DNA of 64,000 nt from NCBI GenBank assembly GCA_024449915.1, contig JAMZAV010003139.1, positions 40,053 to 104,052 on the forward strand, in the 5' to 3' direction. This document shows, one piece after another, positions 9,630-21,450 of this stretch; position 1 is the stretch's first letter, and each line of letters opens with the position of its first letter. Position numbers and translations under genes: made by a program. This DNA is from Sweltsa coloradensis (taxonomy: Eukaryota > Arthropoda > Insecta > Plecoptera > Chloroperlidae). The notes beneath the pieces are model-generated. The model was given only the letters and a program-made list of their open reading frames with translations, had not been told where the DNA came from and made no database searches.

Positions 9630-10011
9630 TTGAAGTATGATTGGCCCCAAATGTTTGCTGGTTATAAATGTTGGTACAGCAAAATGATGTAATACATCAC
9701 TATCTTGTATAGAGTATTTTATTATTTTAAAGATGTCTACGGAACTATACCTGATTAATATTGGATGCACTTCAAATAATGCTTTCAAGTTTCAAGGAAA
9801 TATCTTAATGGCAATTGGCAAATGTAGTCGGCTATTCTTGCTTCAATGCAAAGTAGACTTAAGTATATTCATATTTTCACCAAGGCCTTGCTTTCCTTAC
9901 CTCCTTTTGTACAATGTTGATTTTATCAATGTGCAAGCAGTCTAGGAGGGCGATTCTGTCAAGTATCTGCATTATGATAAGGAACTCACCAAGAAGAAGT
10001 CATTTTTGTTT
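9630..10011. other. Unassigned spacer
   Basis: AT-rich single-copy-looking DNA. Short open frames exist on both strands, but none resembles a known protein. Nothing is supported. Confidence 0.4.
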
Positions 10012-10310
10012 GTTTAAGGGAACGTCAACCTAATGTGCTACTCTAACGTAGGGTATATATGTGGGGAAGAAAGTCCCTTGCTGGTCAGAACCAGCTATGT
10101 GTGGCAGAGGAAGGAGGTGTTCTCACATTGTGGTCATCATTTGTGTTGTCATTGTCGATGGGAAGGGGTCCCTGACAACGAATGCCTCACCTCTAGTTTT
10201 GGGGGGTAAATCCTCTGCTCACTAGCTGAAGTTTGCGAGCTGGACTTTACTTCTTTCCTAGCCTTTTGGCGGCAGCAGCCACACTCTGGGCCAAATTCTA
10301 CACTATAACC
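10012..10310 (-). repeat. SINE-B copy, diverged
   Basis: Leftmost copy of the family. It reads (plus strand) AACGTCAACCTAATGTGC at the tail-side core, then TGCTGGTCAGAACCAG and GCTCACTAGCTGAAGTTTGC, and ends near ACTCTGGGCCAAATTCTAC. Confidence 0.7.
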
Positions 10311-10800
10311 TAGGCGGGGGAGCTCTTGACCCCTGACCCCCCCCCCTCCCTCCCATACCAGCCAATGGCTGGTTCTGCACACCAGAAGCCTGTCTTCCCC
10401 ACACAACCACTTAGGTCCCCATCGTCTTGGTTAGTGGTAGTTTCCACAAATGAGACATTTAGCACAAATTTCATTCATTAATTCATTTACTATTACTGCC
10501 TAAATGACTAAAATCAAGCATATTTTTATTCATAATTTCAGTCACCATTAAATGACTGAAAATATGACTAAAATCAAGCATATTTTTAAACATTTGGTGT
10601 GACTGATTATGGAAATCAGTCACTAATAGTGACTAATTACATGAAATCAGTCACCAATTGTGACTGAAATAAGTCATTTGGTAAAATTAAATTGTTATAT
10701 GTGATTAAATTAAAGCACTATAAATGCTTAACATCAAACACGATAAGTGAATAAACAAAGGGTGCATCATTTAACTACCGAATATGATTGAATTCAGTCA
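10311..10800. repeat. AT-rich spacer with short direct repeats
   Basis: The 25-nt word beginning AATGACTAAAATCAAGC occurs twice (about 10503 and 10566). A GTGACT/AGTCAC motif recurs several times in 10600-10670. No gene is seen. Confidence 0.5.
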
Positions 10801-13800
10801 TTTCATTTTTAGTGTGTAACAGTCTCCGTCACACCCACACAGTCCAGTGCACGGAAGTTCGGCCTTGTTGCACTTACACCTGTTTCCCAGACAGTTCTTG
10901 GTACATTGCATGAAATGAGCTCCAAGCAGATGAAAGTGCATCTGGTAAGTCTGTCCAATGCGGTTCATACAGCCATCATCCGTTCTGCTCCACCCCCAGC
11001 AAGTTGGTGGCGGTAGCTCAGGATCTGCAATAACAGTCTCCGTCACACCCACACAGTCCAGTGCACGGGAGTTCGGCCTTGTTGCACTAACACCTGTTTC
11101 CCTGACAGTTCTTGGTACATTGCATGAAATGAGCTCCAAGCAGATGAAAGTGCATCTGGTAAGTCTGTCCAATGCGGTTCATACAGCCATCATCCGTTCT
11201 GCTCCACCCCCAGCAAGTTGGTGGCGGTAGCTCAGGATCTGCAATAACAGTCTCCGTCACACCCACACAGTCCAGTGCACGGAAGTTCGGCCTTGTTGCA
11301 CTTACACCTGTTTCCCTGACAGTTCTTGGTACATTGCATGAAATGAGCTCCAAGCATGATGAAAGTGCATCTGGTAAGTCTGTCCAATGCGGTTCATACA
11401 GCCATCATCCGTTCTGCTCCACCCCCAGCAAGTTGGTGGAGGTAGCTCAGGATCTGCAATAACAGTCTCCGTCACACCCACACAGTCCAGTGCACGGGAG
11501 TTCGGCCTTGTTGCACTTACACCTGTTTCCCTGACAGTTCTTGGTACATTGCATGAAATGAGCTCCAAGCAGATGAAAGTGCATCTGGTAAGTCTGTCCA
11601 ATGCGGTTCATACAGCCATCATCCGTTCTGCTCCACCCCCAGCAAGTTGGTGGCGGTAGCTCAGGATCTGCAATAACAGTCTCCGTCACACCCACACAGT
11701 CCAGTTCTCGGAAGTTCGGCCTTGTTGCACTTACACCTGTTTCCCTGACAGTTCTTGGTACATTGCATGAAATGAGCTCCAAGCATGATGAAAGTGCATC
11801 TGGTAAGTCTGTCCAATGCGGTTCATACAGCCATCATCCGTTCTGCTCCACCCCCAGCAGTTGGTGGAGGTAGCTCAGGATCTGCAATAACAGTCTCCGT
11901 CACACCCACACAGTCCAGTGCACGGAAGTTCGGCCTTGTTGCACTTACACCTGTTTCCCTGACAGTTCTTGGTACATTGCATGAAATGAGCTTCAAGCAT
12001 GATGAAAGTGCATCTGGTAAGTCTGTCCAATGCGGTTCATACAGCCATCATCCGTTCTGCTCCACCCCCAGCAAGTTGGTGGAGGTAGCTCAGGATCTGC
12101 AATAACAGTCTATGTCACACCCACACAGTCCAGTGCACAGAAGTTCGGCCTTGTTGCACTTACACCTGTTTCCCTGACAGTTCTTGGTACATTGCATGAA
12201 ATGAGCTTCAAACATGATGAAAGTGCATCTGGTAAGTCTGTCCAATGCGGTTTCATACACCCATCATCCGTTCTGCTCCACCCCCAGCAAGTTGGTGGAG
12301 GTAGCTCAGGATCTGCAATAACAGTCTCCGTCACACCCACACAGTCCAGTGCACGGAAGTTCGGCCTTGTTGCACTTACACCTGTTTCCCTGACAGTTCT
12401 TGGTACATTGCATGAAATGAGCTTCAAGCATGATGAAAGTGCATCTGGTAAGTCTGTCCAATGCGGTTCTACAGCATCATCCGTTCTGTTCCACCCCCAG
12501 CAAGTTGGTGGAGGTAGCTCAGGATCTGCAATAACAGTCTCCGTCACAGCCACACAGTCCAATACACGGAAGTTCGGCCTTCTTTGCACTTACACCTGTT
12601 TCCCTGACAGTTCTTGGTACATTGCATGAAATGAGCTCCAAGCATGATGAAAGTGCATCTGGTAAGTCTGTCCAATGCGGTTCATACAGCCATCATCCGT
12701 TCTGCTCCACCCCCAGCAAGTTGGTGGAGGTAGCTCAGGATCTGCAAGAACAGTCTCAGTCACACCCACACAGTCCAGTGCAAGTTAGTTCGCCTTGTTG
12801 CACTTACACCTGTTTCCCTGACAGTTCTTGGTACATTGCATGAAATGAGCTCCAAGCAGATGAAAGTGCATCTGGTAAGTCTGTCCCATGCGGTTCATAC
12901 AGCCATCATCCGTTCTGCTCCACCTGCAGCAAGTTGGTGGAGGTAGCTCAGGATCTGCAACAACAGTCTCCGTCACACCCACACAGTCCAGTGCACGGAA
13001 GTTCGGCCTTGTTGCACTTACACCTGTTTCCCTGACAGTTCTTGGTACATTGCATGAAATGAGCTCCAAGCATGATGAAAGTGCATCTGGTAAGTCTGTC
13101 CAATGCGGTTCATACAGCCATCATCCGTTCCTGCCCCCCCCCCAGCAAGTTGGTGGCGGTAGCTCAGGATCTGCAATTACAGTCTCCGTCACACCCACAC
13201 AGTCCAGTGCACGGGAGTTCGGCCTTGTTGCACCAACACCTGTTTCCCTGACAGTTCTTGGTACCTTGCATTATATGAGCTCCAAGCATGATGAAAGTGC
13301 ATCTGGTAAGTCTGTCCAATGCGGTTCATACAGCCATTATCCGTTCTGCTCCACCCCCAGCAAGTTGGTGGCGGTAGCTCAGGATCTGCAATAACAGTCT
13401 CCGTCACACCCACACAGTCCAGTGCACGGGAGTTCGGCCTTGTTGCACTTACACCTGTTTCCCTGACAGTTCTTGGTACATTGCAATGAAATGAGCTCCA
13501 AGCATGATGAAAGTGCATCTGGTAGTCTGTCCAATGCGGTTCATGCAGCCATCATCCGTTCTGCTCCACCCCCGCAGTTGGTGGAGGTAGCTCAGGATCT
13601 GCAATAACAGTCTCCGTCACACCCACACAGTCCAGTGCACGGGAGTTCGGCCTTGTTGCACTTACACCTGTTTCCCTGACAGTTCTTGGTACATTGCATG
13701 AAATGAGCTCCAAGCATGATGAAAGTGCATCTGGTAGTCTGTCCAATGCGGTTCATACAGCCATCATCCGTTCTGCTCCACCCCCAGCAAGTTTGGTGGA

Positions 13801-15340
13801 GGTAGCTCAGGATCTGCAACAACAGTCTCCGTCACACCACACACAGTCCAGTGAACGGAAGTTCGGCCTTGTTGCACTTACACCTGTTTTCCCTGACAGT
13901 TCTTGGTACATTGCATGAAATGAGCTCCAAGCATGATGAAAGTGCATCTGGTGAGTCTGTCCAATGCGGTTCATACAGCCATCATCCGTTCTGCTCCACC
14001 CCCAGCAAGTTGGTGGAGGTAGCTTAGGATCTGCAATAACAGTCTCCGTCACACCCACACGGGCCAGTGCACTAAAGTTCAGCCTTGTTGCACTTACACC
14101 TGTTTCCCTGACAGTTCTTGGTACATTGCATGAAATGAGCTTCAAACATGATGAAAGTGCATCTGGTAAGTCTGTCCAATGCGGTTCATACAGCCATCAT
14201 CCGTTCTGCTCCACCCCCAGCAAGTTGGTGGCGGTACTCAGGATCTGCAATAACAGTCTCCGTCACACCCACACAGTCCAGTGCACGGAAGTTCGGCCTT
14301 GTTGCACTTACACCTGTTTCCCTGACAGTTCTTGGTACATTGCATGAAATGAGCTCCAAGCATGATGAAAGTGCATCTGGTAAGTCTGTCCAATGCGGTT
14401 CATACAGCCATCATCCGTTCTGCTCCACCCCCAGCAAGTTGGTGGCGGTAGCTCAGGATCTGCAATAACAGTCTCCGTCACACCCACACAGTCCAGTGCA
14501 CGAAGTTCGGCCTTGTTGCACTTACACCTGTTTCCCTGACAGTTCTTGGTACATTGCATGAAATGAGCTCCAAGCATGATGAAAGTGCATCTGGTAAGTC
14601 TGTCCAATGCGGTTCATACAGCCATCATCCGTTTTGCTCCACCCCCAGCAAGTTGGTGGAGGTAGCTCAGGATCTGCAATAACAGTCTCCGTCACACCCA
14701 CACAGTCCAGTGCACGGGAGTTCGGTTTGTTGCACTTACACCTGTTTCCCTGACAGTTCTTGGTACATTGCATGGAATGAGCTCCAAGCATGATGAAAGT
14801 GCATCTGGTAAGTCTGTCCAATGCGGTTCATACAGCCATCATCCGTTCTGCTCCACCCCCAGCAAGTTGGTGGCGGTAGCTCAGGATCTGCAATAACAGT
14901 CTCCGTCACACCCACACAGTCCAGTGCACGGGAGTTCGGCCTTGTTGCACTTACACCTGTTTCCTGACAGTTCTTGGTACATTGCATGAAATGAGCTCCA
15001 AGCAGATGAAAGTGCGTCTGGTAAGTCTGTCCAATGCGGTTCATACAGCCATCATCCGTTCTGCTCCACCCCCAGCAAGTTGGTGGCGGTAGCTCAGGAT
15101 CTGCAATAACAGTCTCCATCACACCCACACAGTCCAGTGCACGGGAGTTCGGCCTTGTTGCACTTACACCTGTTTCCCTGACAGTTCTTGGTACATTGCA
15201 TGAAATGAGCTCCAAGCATGATGAAAGTGCATCTGGTAAGTCTGTCCAATGCGGTTCATACAAGCCATCATCCGTTCTGCTCCACCCCCAGCAAGTTGGT
15301 GGCGGTAGCGCAGGATCTGCAACAACAGTCTCCCCATACA
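10801..15340 (-). repeat. Tandem array, 21 units of about 214 bp, from Cys-rich domain
   Basis: A marker word GTCCAATGCGGTTCATAC recurs at about 10950, 11164, 11379 and so on to 15248, giving 21 units over 4.5 kb. On the minus strand each unit holds PPTCWGWSRTDDG, HWTDLPDALSSCLELISC and CTKNCQGNRCKCNK, LPCTGLCGCDGDC, in frames offset by the same lesion in all units (TGCAATGTACC, one base short). Since 214 is not a multiple of three, the array cannot be one long ORF. Units are highly similar, with mainly small indels. Confidence 0.9.
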
Positions 15341-15448
15341 CGGCCTCCCTGGTTCACCGCTCTTTAACATGTTGTGCGAGAGCTGCTAATGTTGTGGGAA
15401 TGATTTGCACATTAGAGTTTCTTGTAAAAAGCTTTTTTCTTACTTTTC

Positions 15449-15757
15449 TCATGTCGTCACCTGTGCTGGTTCTATCGTACAACAATACAACGAATCTCTT
15501 GATGGTATGTAACACGTCATCTGGGATTTCTTTGGGTGATGAGATATTGCGAGAAGAGCATCCGTCAGTTCAGGCTTGACCTTCCAAGTTGACCAGGCCT
15601 TCTTTTTACCGTGACCAGCAAAGCTAGACACAGTGTCACATCCGGTAAGCGCATGAAACATAGGAAGAGCACGTGTCTTGAATGGTCCAAGACTCTGAGC
15701 AATATCATGAGCTGACAAGTATCGCAAGTTCTTACCCGTGCCAAATGCCATCTTCAA
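15449..15757 (-). pseudogene. FHALTGCDT block of the array's parent gene
   Basis: Open for about 102 codons: LSAHDIAQSLGPFKTRALPM, FHALTGCDTVSSFAGHGKKK and AWSTWKVKPELTDALLAIS. The invariant FHALTGCDT and GKKxAW motifs are intact. The function of the family is unknown. It is interrupted upstream by LINE-A sequence. Confidence 0.7.
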
Positions 15758-15963
15758 ATAAAGACGTCAGAAACTAGGGCGCTTCAACCGGATAGGTTAT
15801 TTTGCTCCGCCTGTAATATTGAAAGTAGATGAGATGAGTTAATGGTGTGTTTGATGAATATATTGTTTTCCAATAGAATAAAATAATGATGATAGTTAGC
15901 CTATAGCAAATAAAAGTTATTTATTTGAATGAAAGAAAATAAAATAAGTGTGTATGATGTCAA
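15758..15963 (-). mobile_element. LINE-A 3' UTR fragment
   Basis: Plus-strand reading GACGTCAGAAACTAGGGCGC, then TTCAACCGGATAGGTTAT, then the AT-rich UTR ending near TGTGTATGATGTCAATTAAA. It is a 5'-truncated copy whose right end merges with the Harbinger fragment. Confidence 0.7.
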
Positions 15964-16400
15964 TTAAATTTTGTTTAAACAATCAGTGAAGTACATGCGA
16001 TGGTCACATACGGTCTGTAGTAACAGTGAATGAAATGATTTGCGGTTCACATAGGACGCAGGTGAATCAGTTGGGGCATTGATTGGAATGTGTGACCCAT
16101 CGATAAACACATTGCACCTAGAGAAAATAAGATAACTTGTTCTTAAATCCTGTTTCATATTAAGTGCAGGATATACAATGTTAATTTACAAGTTTAATAT
16201 ATTTTTGAACACATCCTGGTAAATTGGTTTTCTTTCTAACAACTGTCATAGTAATTATTTGTTGCTCAACAGTTGACCATTTAATAATTCCAGCTTCTTG
16301 ATTCAGCAACAGCAGTTTGTGGCCCAAACGAAACACGGATCTACAGGCTGCCGACTTAGCAATACCGAAACTGCTGGAATGCCTAACTCGATTTTTTCAA
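15964..16400 (-). pseudogene. PIF/Harbinger (HARBI1-like) transposase remnant
   Basis: 16400-16180 reads SSFGIAKSAACRSVFRLG, LLLLNQEAGIIKWSTVEQ and TVVRKKTNLPG, typical of the HARBI1 helix-turn-helix to pre-catalytic region. 16158-15964 reads FIDGSHIPINAPTDSPASYV and NRKSFHSLLLQTVCDHRMYF, the block around the first catalytic Asp (FIDG). A possible intron lies between them (minus-strand acceptor TTTTCTCTAG before GTGCAATG). The remaining DDE residues are absent, so it is inactive. Confidence 0.75.
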
Positions 16401-16454
16401 AAAACGGATTTAGAACAGTCTGGAAATATACCAGCGATATGAAACACTACAAAA

Positions 16455-16690
16455 ACACGACGACGTGAGAAACTAGGGCGCTTCGACCGGTTGTGTCATA
16501 TGCGCTGCCTTTGATATTGTTATAGTTAATGAAATGAGTTACTGCTGTGTTTGATGATTGTAAGCCCATGAGATAACGACGTGAGCCACCAGAGGCATAT
16601 TGTGACGCTTGTGATATTGTATAGAATAATAAATTAAAATTGATAAGTTTGTAAGGATCAAGGGCGCATCAACCGAAGTCGCAATGCCCC
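16455..16690 (-). mobile_element. LINE-A family 3' ends, two or three stacked fragments
   Basis: Plus-strand cores at 16460 (ACGACGTGAGAAACTAGGGC), 16574 (subfamily ACGACGTGAGCCACCAGAGG) and 16660 (AGGGCGCATCAACCGAAGTC), each followed by its short AT-rich UTR. Confidence 0.6.
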
Positions 16691-16699
16691 CATTACCTC

Positions 16700-17400
16700 T
16701 TTAAGTCCTTCAATCGTATGGTGAGTATCCATAATCGCACAAACAGACCCACAGCTAACACACTTCAAATACCAAAACATCGTACGGTGAAATGCAACAA
16801 ATCATTTATCATAACAGCAAGCCGCCTCTGGAACAAATATCTACTGCAAACCTATTCCAAAAATTCAGCCACCGTGCTCAGGAGTAAAATCCACCATACT
16901 CTACTTTCTACTTACCAATAACAAACCAACAAAAAAGGGTATCCTTCAAACATATTATCAGTTATCATAGTACTAGCGTCAGAATATGTACGCTCTATTT
17001 ATAAACTAGTAACAGGTATTTTATTTTAAGTCTTATTATTACTATTATTATTCCTAATTAACATTATGCTTCGGTATAAAATAAACATTGTTTCACTGTA
17101 AATATTTACATTTGTTTTAGCAGTTAAGTGATAATGTTGATGATTCTGGTTTTAGAATCACTATAAGTATAAGAATATAATATATAATTAAGTACTGGCA
17201 TGGAGTAAATATTTGTATTAGATTTAGTATACTCTTACGCATAACTTATAATAACATATTGTATATTTCATATATAACCATACTATGTACCAATACATGT
17301 ATATTATAGAGGTTGGCTACAATTAAAGGGGCTCCATAGCCCTATGTAGCACGCCTTTAAGCCAATAAATATCAAATATCAAAATATCAATACATAAGCT
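16700..17400 (+). mobile_element. CR1/L2-like LINE 3' end
   Basis: 16718-16921 encodes the extreme C-terminus of a LINE ORF2 (KCNKSFIITASRLWNKY). It is followed by about 470 bp of AT-rich 3' UTR that ends in a short repeat tail (AATATCAAATATCAAAATAT) near 17,395. The rest of the element is missing. Confidence 0.6.
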
Positions 17401-18418
17401 TTGCGTAGCAAAGCGCTAGACGCTCAGTCTCCTATCCTTCCAACCGAGCGCTAGCGTAACAATTTGAAGCCTCTTGAGTAGGAAAAAATCACTTCACTGC
17501 AACATAGATACTTCATCTAGTTGAATGAACTAAGATGAAGTGGATTATTTGAACGTCGCGGGGATAAACAAATACGTAAACAAATGGTGGACATTTTAAA
17601 TTTTGCTTCTATGTGTAAAACGAGAAAAATTGTCATTACTTTCATAAAACAAACCAGAAACCGTCCCGGGCCTAGGCCCAGATAAAGAAAATTATTTATA
17701 ATACAACAGTGTTAGCCTTTAGTTCCATTAGGCTATAGGACTACATTCAATTAATGCTAACATTACACGTTTGACAAGCCCTAGGCCTCTCCTACTTTAG
17801 ACCTGCACGACCTTGTTCAGACACACATCCCGCACAAATAACTAGTTTTGATTACTAAAAGCCTAATGCAGATAGACAATAGTATGATAGTCCACCAACT
17901 TGAATTGCTTTGTTCGGAAATCGGAGTAACTGAGAGATTTGCGGAAGAAAGACTGTTTTTCTTCAATAATATCGAGAAATCGCCGTCTTGCGGTTTTGAT
18001 TTTACACCGCTTGTTAACACAAAGGCTGTTTAATTTAAGGGTACGATACATTTAGACGGCGGTGGGTTTTTCCCTATTGAAGATAGCTTCAAATTGTCAT
18101 GCTCCCCACGGCCATACTGTGTGTCTAGCGCTTAGCTTATATATTATGTCATTGGTTTGAGCAAAGTTCTTATGATCAAGGTTCCCTGGATGTCCGCAAG
18201 AGATTTAGAGGACCTTGGTTTGTGTTCATCTTCAACCGATAGGCCGTGAGTGCCTAGCATAGATACTAGTATAACCCCCACCCGGAGCCTAGGAACAATG
18301 TTTATCTAGTGCCTAATTTAGTGATGGAGTGGGGCCTACTGTGAGTGGTGTTATCTTCTTACTCATGAAGTGTAGAATCGGATACGTAAATATATAATAC
18401 AACCCAGAAAAACACAAT
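17401..18418. other. Unassigned region
   Basis: Mixed-composition DNA with a few TAGGCC words (17660-17790). Short ORFs near 17,820-18,050 overlap on both strands and show no recognisable domain. Nothing is supported. Confidence 0.4.
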
Positions 18419-18510
18419 TTTAACCGACCGGGATTTAAACCCGTACCTCCCACGTTCCAGGTAGTCGCCTTATCCCAGGTTCAAACCCCGGTCGGGGTGG
18501 ATTTTATCAT
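18419..18510. repeat. tRNA-like SINE fragment
   Basis: Contains CAGGTTCAAACCCCGGTCGG, a good Pol III B-box, next to a mirror-like segment CCGGGATTTAAACCCGTACC. There is no complete cloverleaf, so it is a SINE remnant rather than a tRNA gene. Confidence 0.4.
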
Positions 18511-18639
18511 TTCCGTATTGTATGAAATATTCATAAACAGAACAGAATCTAGAAACATAAATGTACGGGGGGGGGGGGAAGCACCCCTATTAAACCGGTA
18601 TTTGAAATTTTGCAATTTTTCCAATGAGGTTACCCAGGA

Positions 18640-18930
18640 TACTCGACGACGACGTGAGAAACTAGGGCGCTTCAACCGGTTAGGTCATGTTGCACCGCCT
18701 GTGATAATAAAGTTGATGAGATGAGTTAATGGTGTGTTTGTTGATTAGATTTTGTAAAGTGTATAAATAAAAAAATAAATTGAAATGTAATGAAATGATG
18801 AAAGTCATAGTAAAATTAAAGTAATGTGAATGAAAATAAATAAATTTAAAAAATGTGTATGATGTGAATTTAATTTTGTTAAATAGATTACTATGGGAAT
18901 TTTGAAAGTTTGTGACCGTTACCATATGAT
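18640..18930 (-). mobile_element. LINE-A 3' end
   Basis: Begins (plus strand) CTCGACGACGACGTGAGAAA, with the core GCTTCAACCGGTTAGGTCAT and the AT-rich UTR. It ends in the last codons of the LINE ORF (minus strand TVTNFQNSHSNLFNKI). Confidence 0.75.
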
Positions 18931-19734
18931 ATAAGTGTAGTGCCGAGCGCGTGAGTCTAGATTTTAATAACTGTACTTGACACTGTAAATAAAGGAGGCT
19001 ATTTGGCCCTTGGTGATTCAGGAATGGGATGATTTCTAGGTGCTCCCTATTTATTAAGCATGTAACACTTTGTACTAACTATTTAACTTTAATAAAGATT
19101 CCCATAAACTTACTCAGTACAAACAGGCTTAATTTCATTGTTAATTCTGAAAACACCTCCTATCTCTGTTGAAGATTGATTAGAAGAGAGCCAATATGGC
19201 TGATCAGAGTGGTGGGGATAGAGGAGAAAAACCCTGCTTTCTCCCCACCCAGAGGCTGGATCCCATAATGTTAAATCAATGGAGGAGATCCGTGGTTCGA
19301 TTCCCGGTTGGGGCGGACTTTTTAATTTCTGAATTGTAGTAAATAAAAACAATTACACCCACGGGAGTGTTTTCCCGATTAACCAAATCGAGAAATGGAG
19401 GTACAGTTGTTCATAAAACAATCTTGAATGCAACACACAATCTTCCATCTGTTGCATCCAGGTAGAAATACTGGTGACGTCGGCAGTACTGCCGAGTCAG
19501 CTACAGCTAATCTGTTACAAGTCACGTACTAAGAGATACTGACCCGCCAGGTGCTTAGTGATCTGTAACGTAACAATGATTGTGTGGGAATCCAGCCCAG
19601 TAGGCTTTCCAATCACTGGTATAGTAAATCAATATTGGTTGTAACCAATATTTATTTATCCATACAATGATTGCTAATCATGAATTGGACAGACCCAATC
19701 CATGCCAGCTGTTTGTCTATCCGCGATGGGCCAG
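18931..19734. other. Unassigned region with one B-box remnant
   Basis: No gene. 19,288-19,320 contains GTGGTTCGATTCCCGGTTGG, a B-box-like tRNA/SINE remnant; the rest is not recognised. Confidence 0.4.
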
Positions 19735-20470
19735 AAGTTTTTTAACTTCTGATAAGGAATTAATCCCATCTTCTTGGGTCAGGAATTTTTAAACGGTGAC
19801 TTTGGAGCCGAACGAGCAACGAAGCACATAGTTCATTCGTTCTTGAAGGTCTTGTGTGGCTCGTTGGTCTTGTGGTTAGCGTATCTGCTTCCAATGCAGA
19901 AGGTCCAGGGTTCCATTCCCTCTAAAGTCAGTAGTTTTTAAACTTCCGATTTGGACTTAAGTCCATCAGTTCTTGTCTTAGGAGTTTTGTAAACGGTGAC
20001 TTTGGAGCCGTCCTAGCAACGAAGCACATGGTAAATTCAGAGTTGATCTGAATCGGCCGTGTTGATTCTGGCGTCGATTCGCGGGTGTTCGCACTGTCCA
20101 TACCACTGATAGCTATATTTCCTATTAGAAAAAAAATCGATCTTTGGTTGGTTATCGCTCACTCGTCGATTGCGTCGGGGCCTACAGGGCTGGCTTGGTC
20201 GGTTTGATTTAAAGTCCTCCACTGAAAATCAGTTTTTAACTGAGTGGATAGACTCTAAATACAATTTATTTTATTTTGTATTTAAGTTGGTTCGAATCAA
20301 CCTTGTTGATTCTGACACTGTCCGCGGGTTGGGCGTTGGTCGCTCGTCGATGGTGTCGGTGCCTACAGGGTTAGCTTGGTCAGATTAAGATTTAATAACC
20401 CCCCATTAAAATTAAATTTTTTACTGAGTAGGTAGACTCTTACACGAAAGTATTTTTTAATTTCTTATTT
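19735..20470 (+). repeat. tRNA-derived SINE-C, one complete copy with partial repeats on both sides
   Basis: The head at 19858-19925 has an A-box-like region (TTGTGGTTAGCGTA), an anticodon-stem-like hairpin TCTGC...GCAGA and a B-box region (GGGTTCCATTCCC). The body carries GGACTTAAGTCC and GGTGACTTTGGAGCCGTCC. A distinct downstream module (20,040-20,275) has GTCGATTGCGTCGGGGCCT. The same body appears partly at 19,735-19,855 and the downstream module again at 20,285-20,470. A long homologue is at 36,222-36,640. Confidence 0.65.
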
Positions 20471-20884
20471 GAGAACTATGCTGGCTAGACCCAGCCACAG
20501 ACCAGTCGTGAGACTGGACACTCCATTGCAGAAATGGTATTCTCATTTAAAGTATATTTTGTTTCTTTATTTGGTTCAGTCACGTTTAGAAATTTTACTT
20601 TTTTTACCTCGGAATTGTTGACTTGCGCTCGTCAACAGGCGAAAATGATCTTACTTATTTTCAATGCGAAACTATGGAGAAAGAATGAAATGCTTGGTTC
20701 AGCTTCTATATCTCACAGCATTCACAGCCGGAGACTTTGTCAGAAGGCTTGGCTGTTTTTTTTTTTTTATTTTACAATTTTTTTTCCCCGGGGGTTATTA
20801 CATCTGTTGTGAATTAGACAGGAGCCCTTCACGACGCTCTACAAACAGCTTCCCAAGTAGAAAGAGAATCAACTACAAGTAGGG
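20471..20884. other. Unassigned spacer
   Basis: Contains a T-rich stretch (20,757-20,790) and no recognised feature. Confidence 0.4.
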
Positions 20885-21045
20885 TTTTGTTTGGTATATT
20901 TGGATTATGGGCGCGTCGACCGTTAGGTCATAATGCGTCACTCTAGCCTAGGGGATATGGGGAGGCGCCCATGCTGGTCAGAACCAGCCACTGGTAGGGG
21001 GGTGAATTGGGGCATCGTCGCAGTAGTCATCGTCTTCCAAATTCT
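20885..21045 (-). repeat. SINE-B, truncated copy
   Basis: Tail-side half only: ATTATGGGCGCGTCGACCGT to about CATCGTCTTCCAAATTC. Confidence 0.7.
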
Positions 21046-21067
21046 TCCCCAGGGATTGAAGGTACAT

Positions 21068-21450
21068 GAATGTTTTTTGGTTTATTTGGATTAAGGACGC
21101 TTCAACCGTTAGGTCATAATGCACCACTCTGCTTAGGGAGAAGGGGGGAGGAGGGGCCCATGCTGTTTAGAACTAGCCACGGGTAAGGGGAGGAAGGGGG
21201 GTTTCTCACGACGCGGTCGTCATCGTCTTTGTCATCGTTCGTTGTGTCATTGTCATCGTCGCCGGAGGGTCGTCAAGGGAAGGGAGCAAGGTCCCCGACG
21301 ACGATTGCCAGAGCTCGCCTCTAGGTTCGGGGAGTAATATACTCCCAGCTTACTAGCTGATGTTTGCGAGGTGGACTTTTTCTCTTGAATCGCCTTTTAC
21401 GGTAAGCAGAGCCATGCTCTGGGCCAATTCTACCCCGGGCCCAAACAGGG
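21068..21450 (-). repeat. SINE-B, nearly full length
   Basis: Full unit in plus-strand reading: GGTTTATTTGGATTAAGGAC, TCAGAACTAGCCACGGG, CGTCGTCATCGTC block, ACTAGCTGATGTTTGCGAGG, and the end CTACCCCGGGCCCAAAC. On the inferred transcript strand (minus) the 5' end has TGGCCCAGAGCATGG (A-box-like) and GGCGATTCAAGAG (weak B-box-like). The 3' end is the conserved tail followed by A-rich sequence. Confidence 0.8.

Larger units (their letters stand above)
10798..15757 (-). pseudogene. Uncharacterised FHALTGCDT / Cys-rich C-terminus gene, C-terminal part expanded into a tandem array
   Basis: On the minus strand the order is: 15757-15449 (LPMFHALTGCDTVSSFAGHG, then KKKAWSTWK), 15380-15320 (LAQHVKER... 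and VADPALPPPTCWGW), then the array units, and finally an end with CDGDCYTLKMK and a stop at 10798. This is the known order of the C-terminal half of a widespread uncharacterised protein family of marine invertebrates: FHALTGCDT block, WGW/HWTDLP block, and a terminal C-x-C-rich cluster. It was probably a mobile or multi-copy gene. Frameshifts separate the blocks, so it is a pseudogene. The 5' side is cut by a LINE-A 3' end at about 15,760. Confidence 0.7.

Noticed and set aside
12030..12629. 199-codon Ser/Thr/Gly-rich plus-strand frame across the 214-bp array
   Set aside because: It is the antisense of the Cys-rich domain units; it stays open across three units by chance of small indels and is absent elsewhere in the array.
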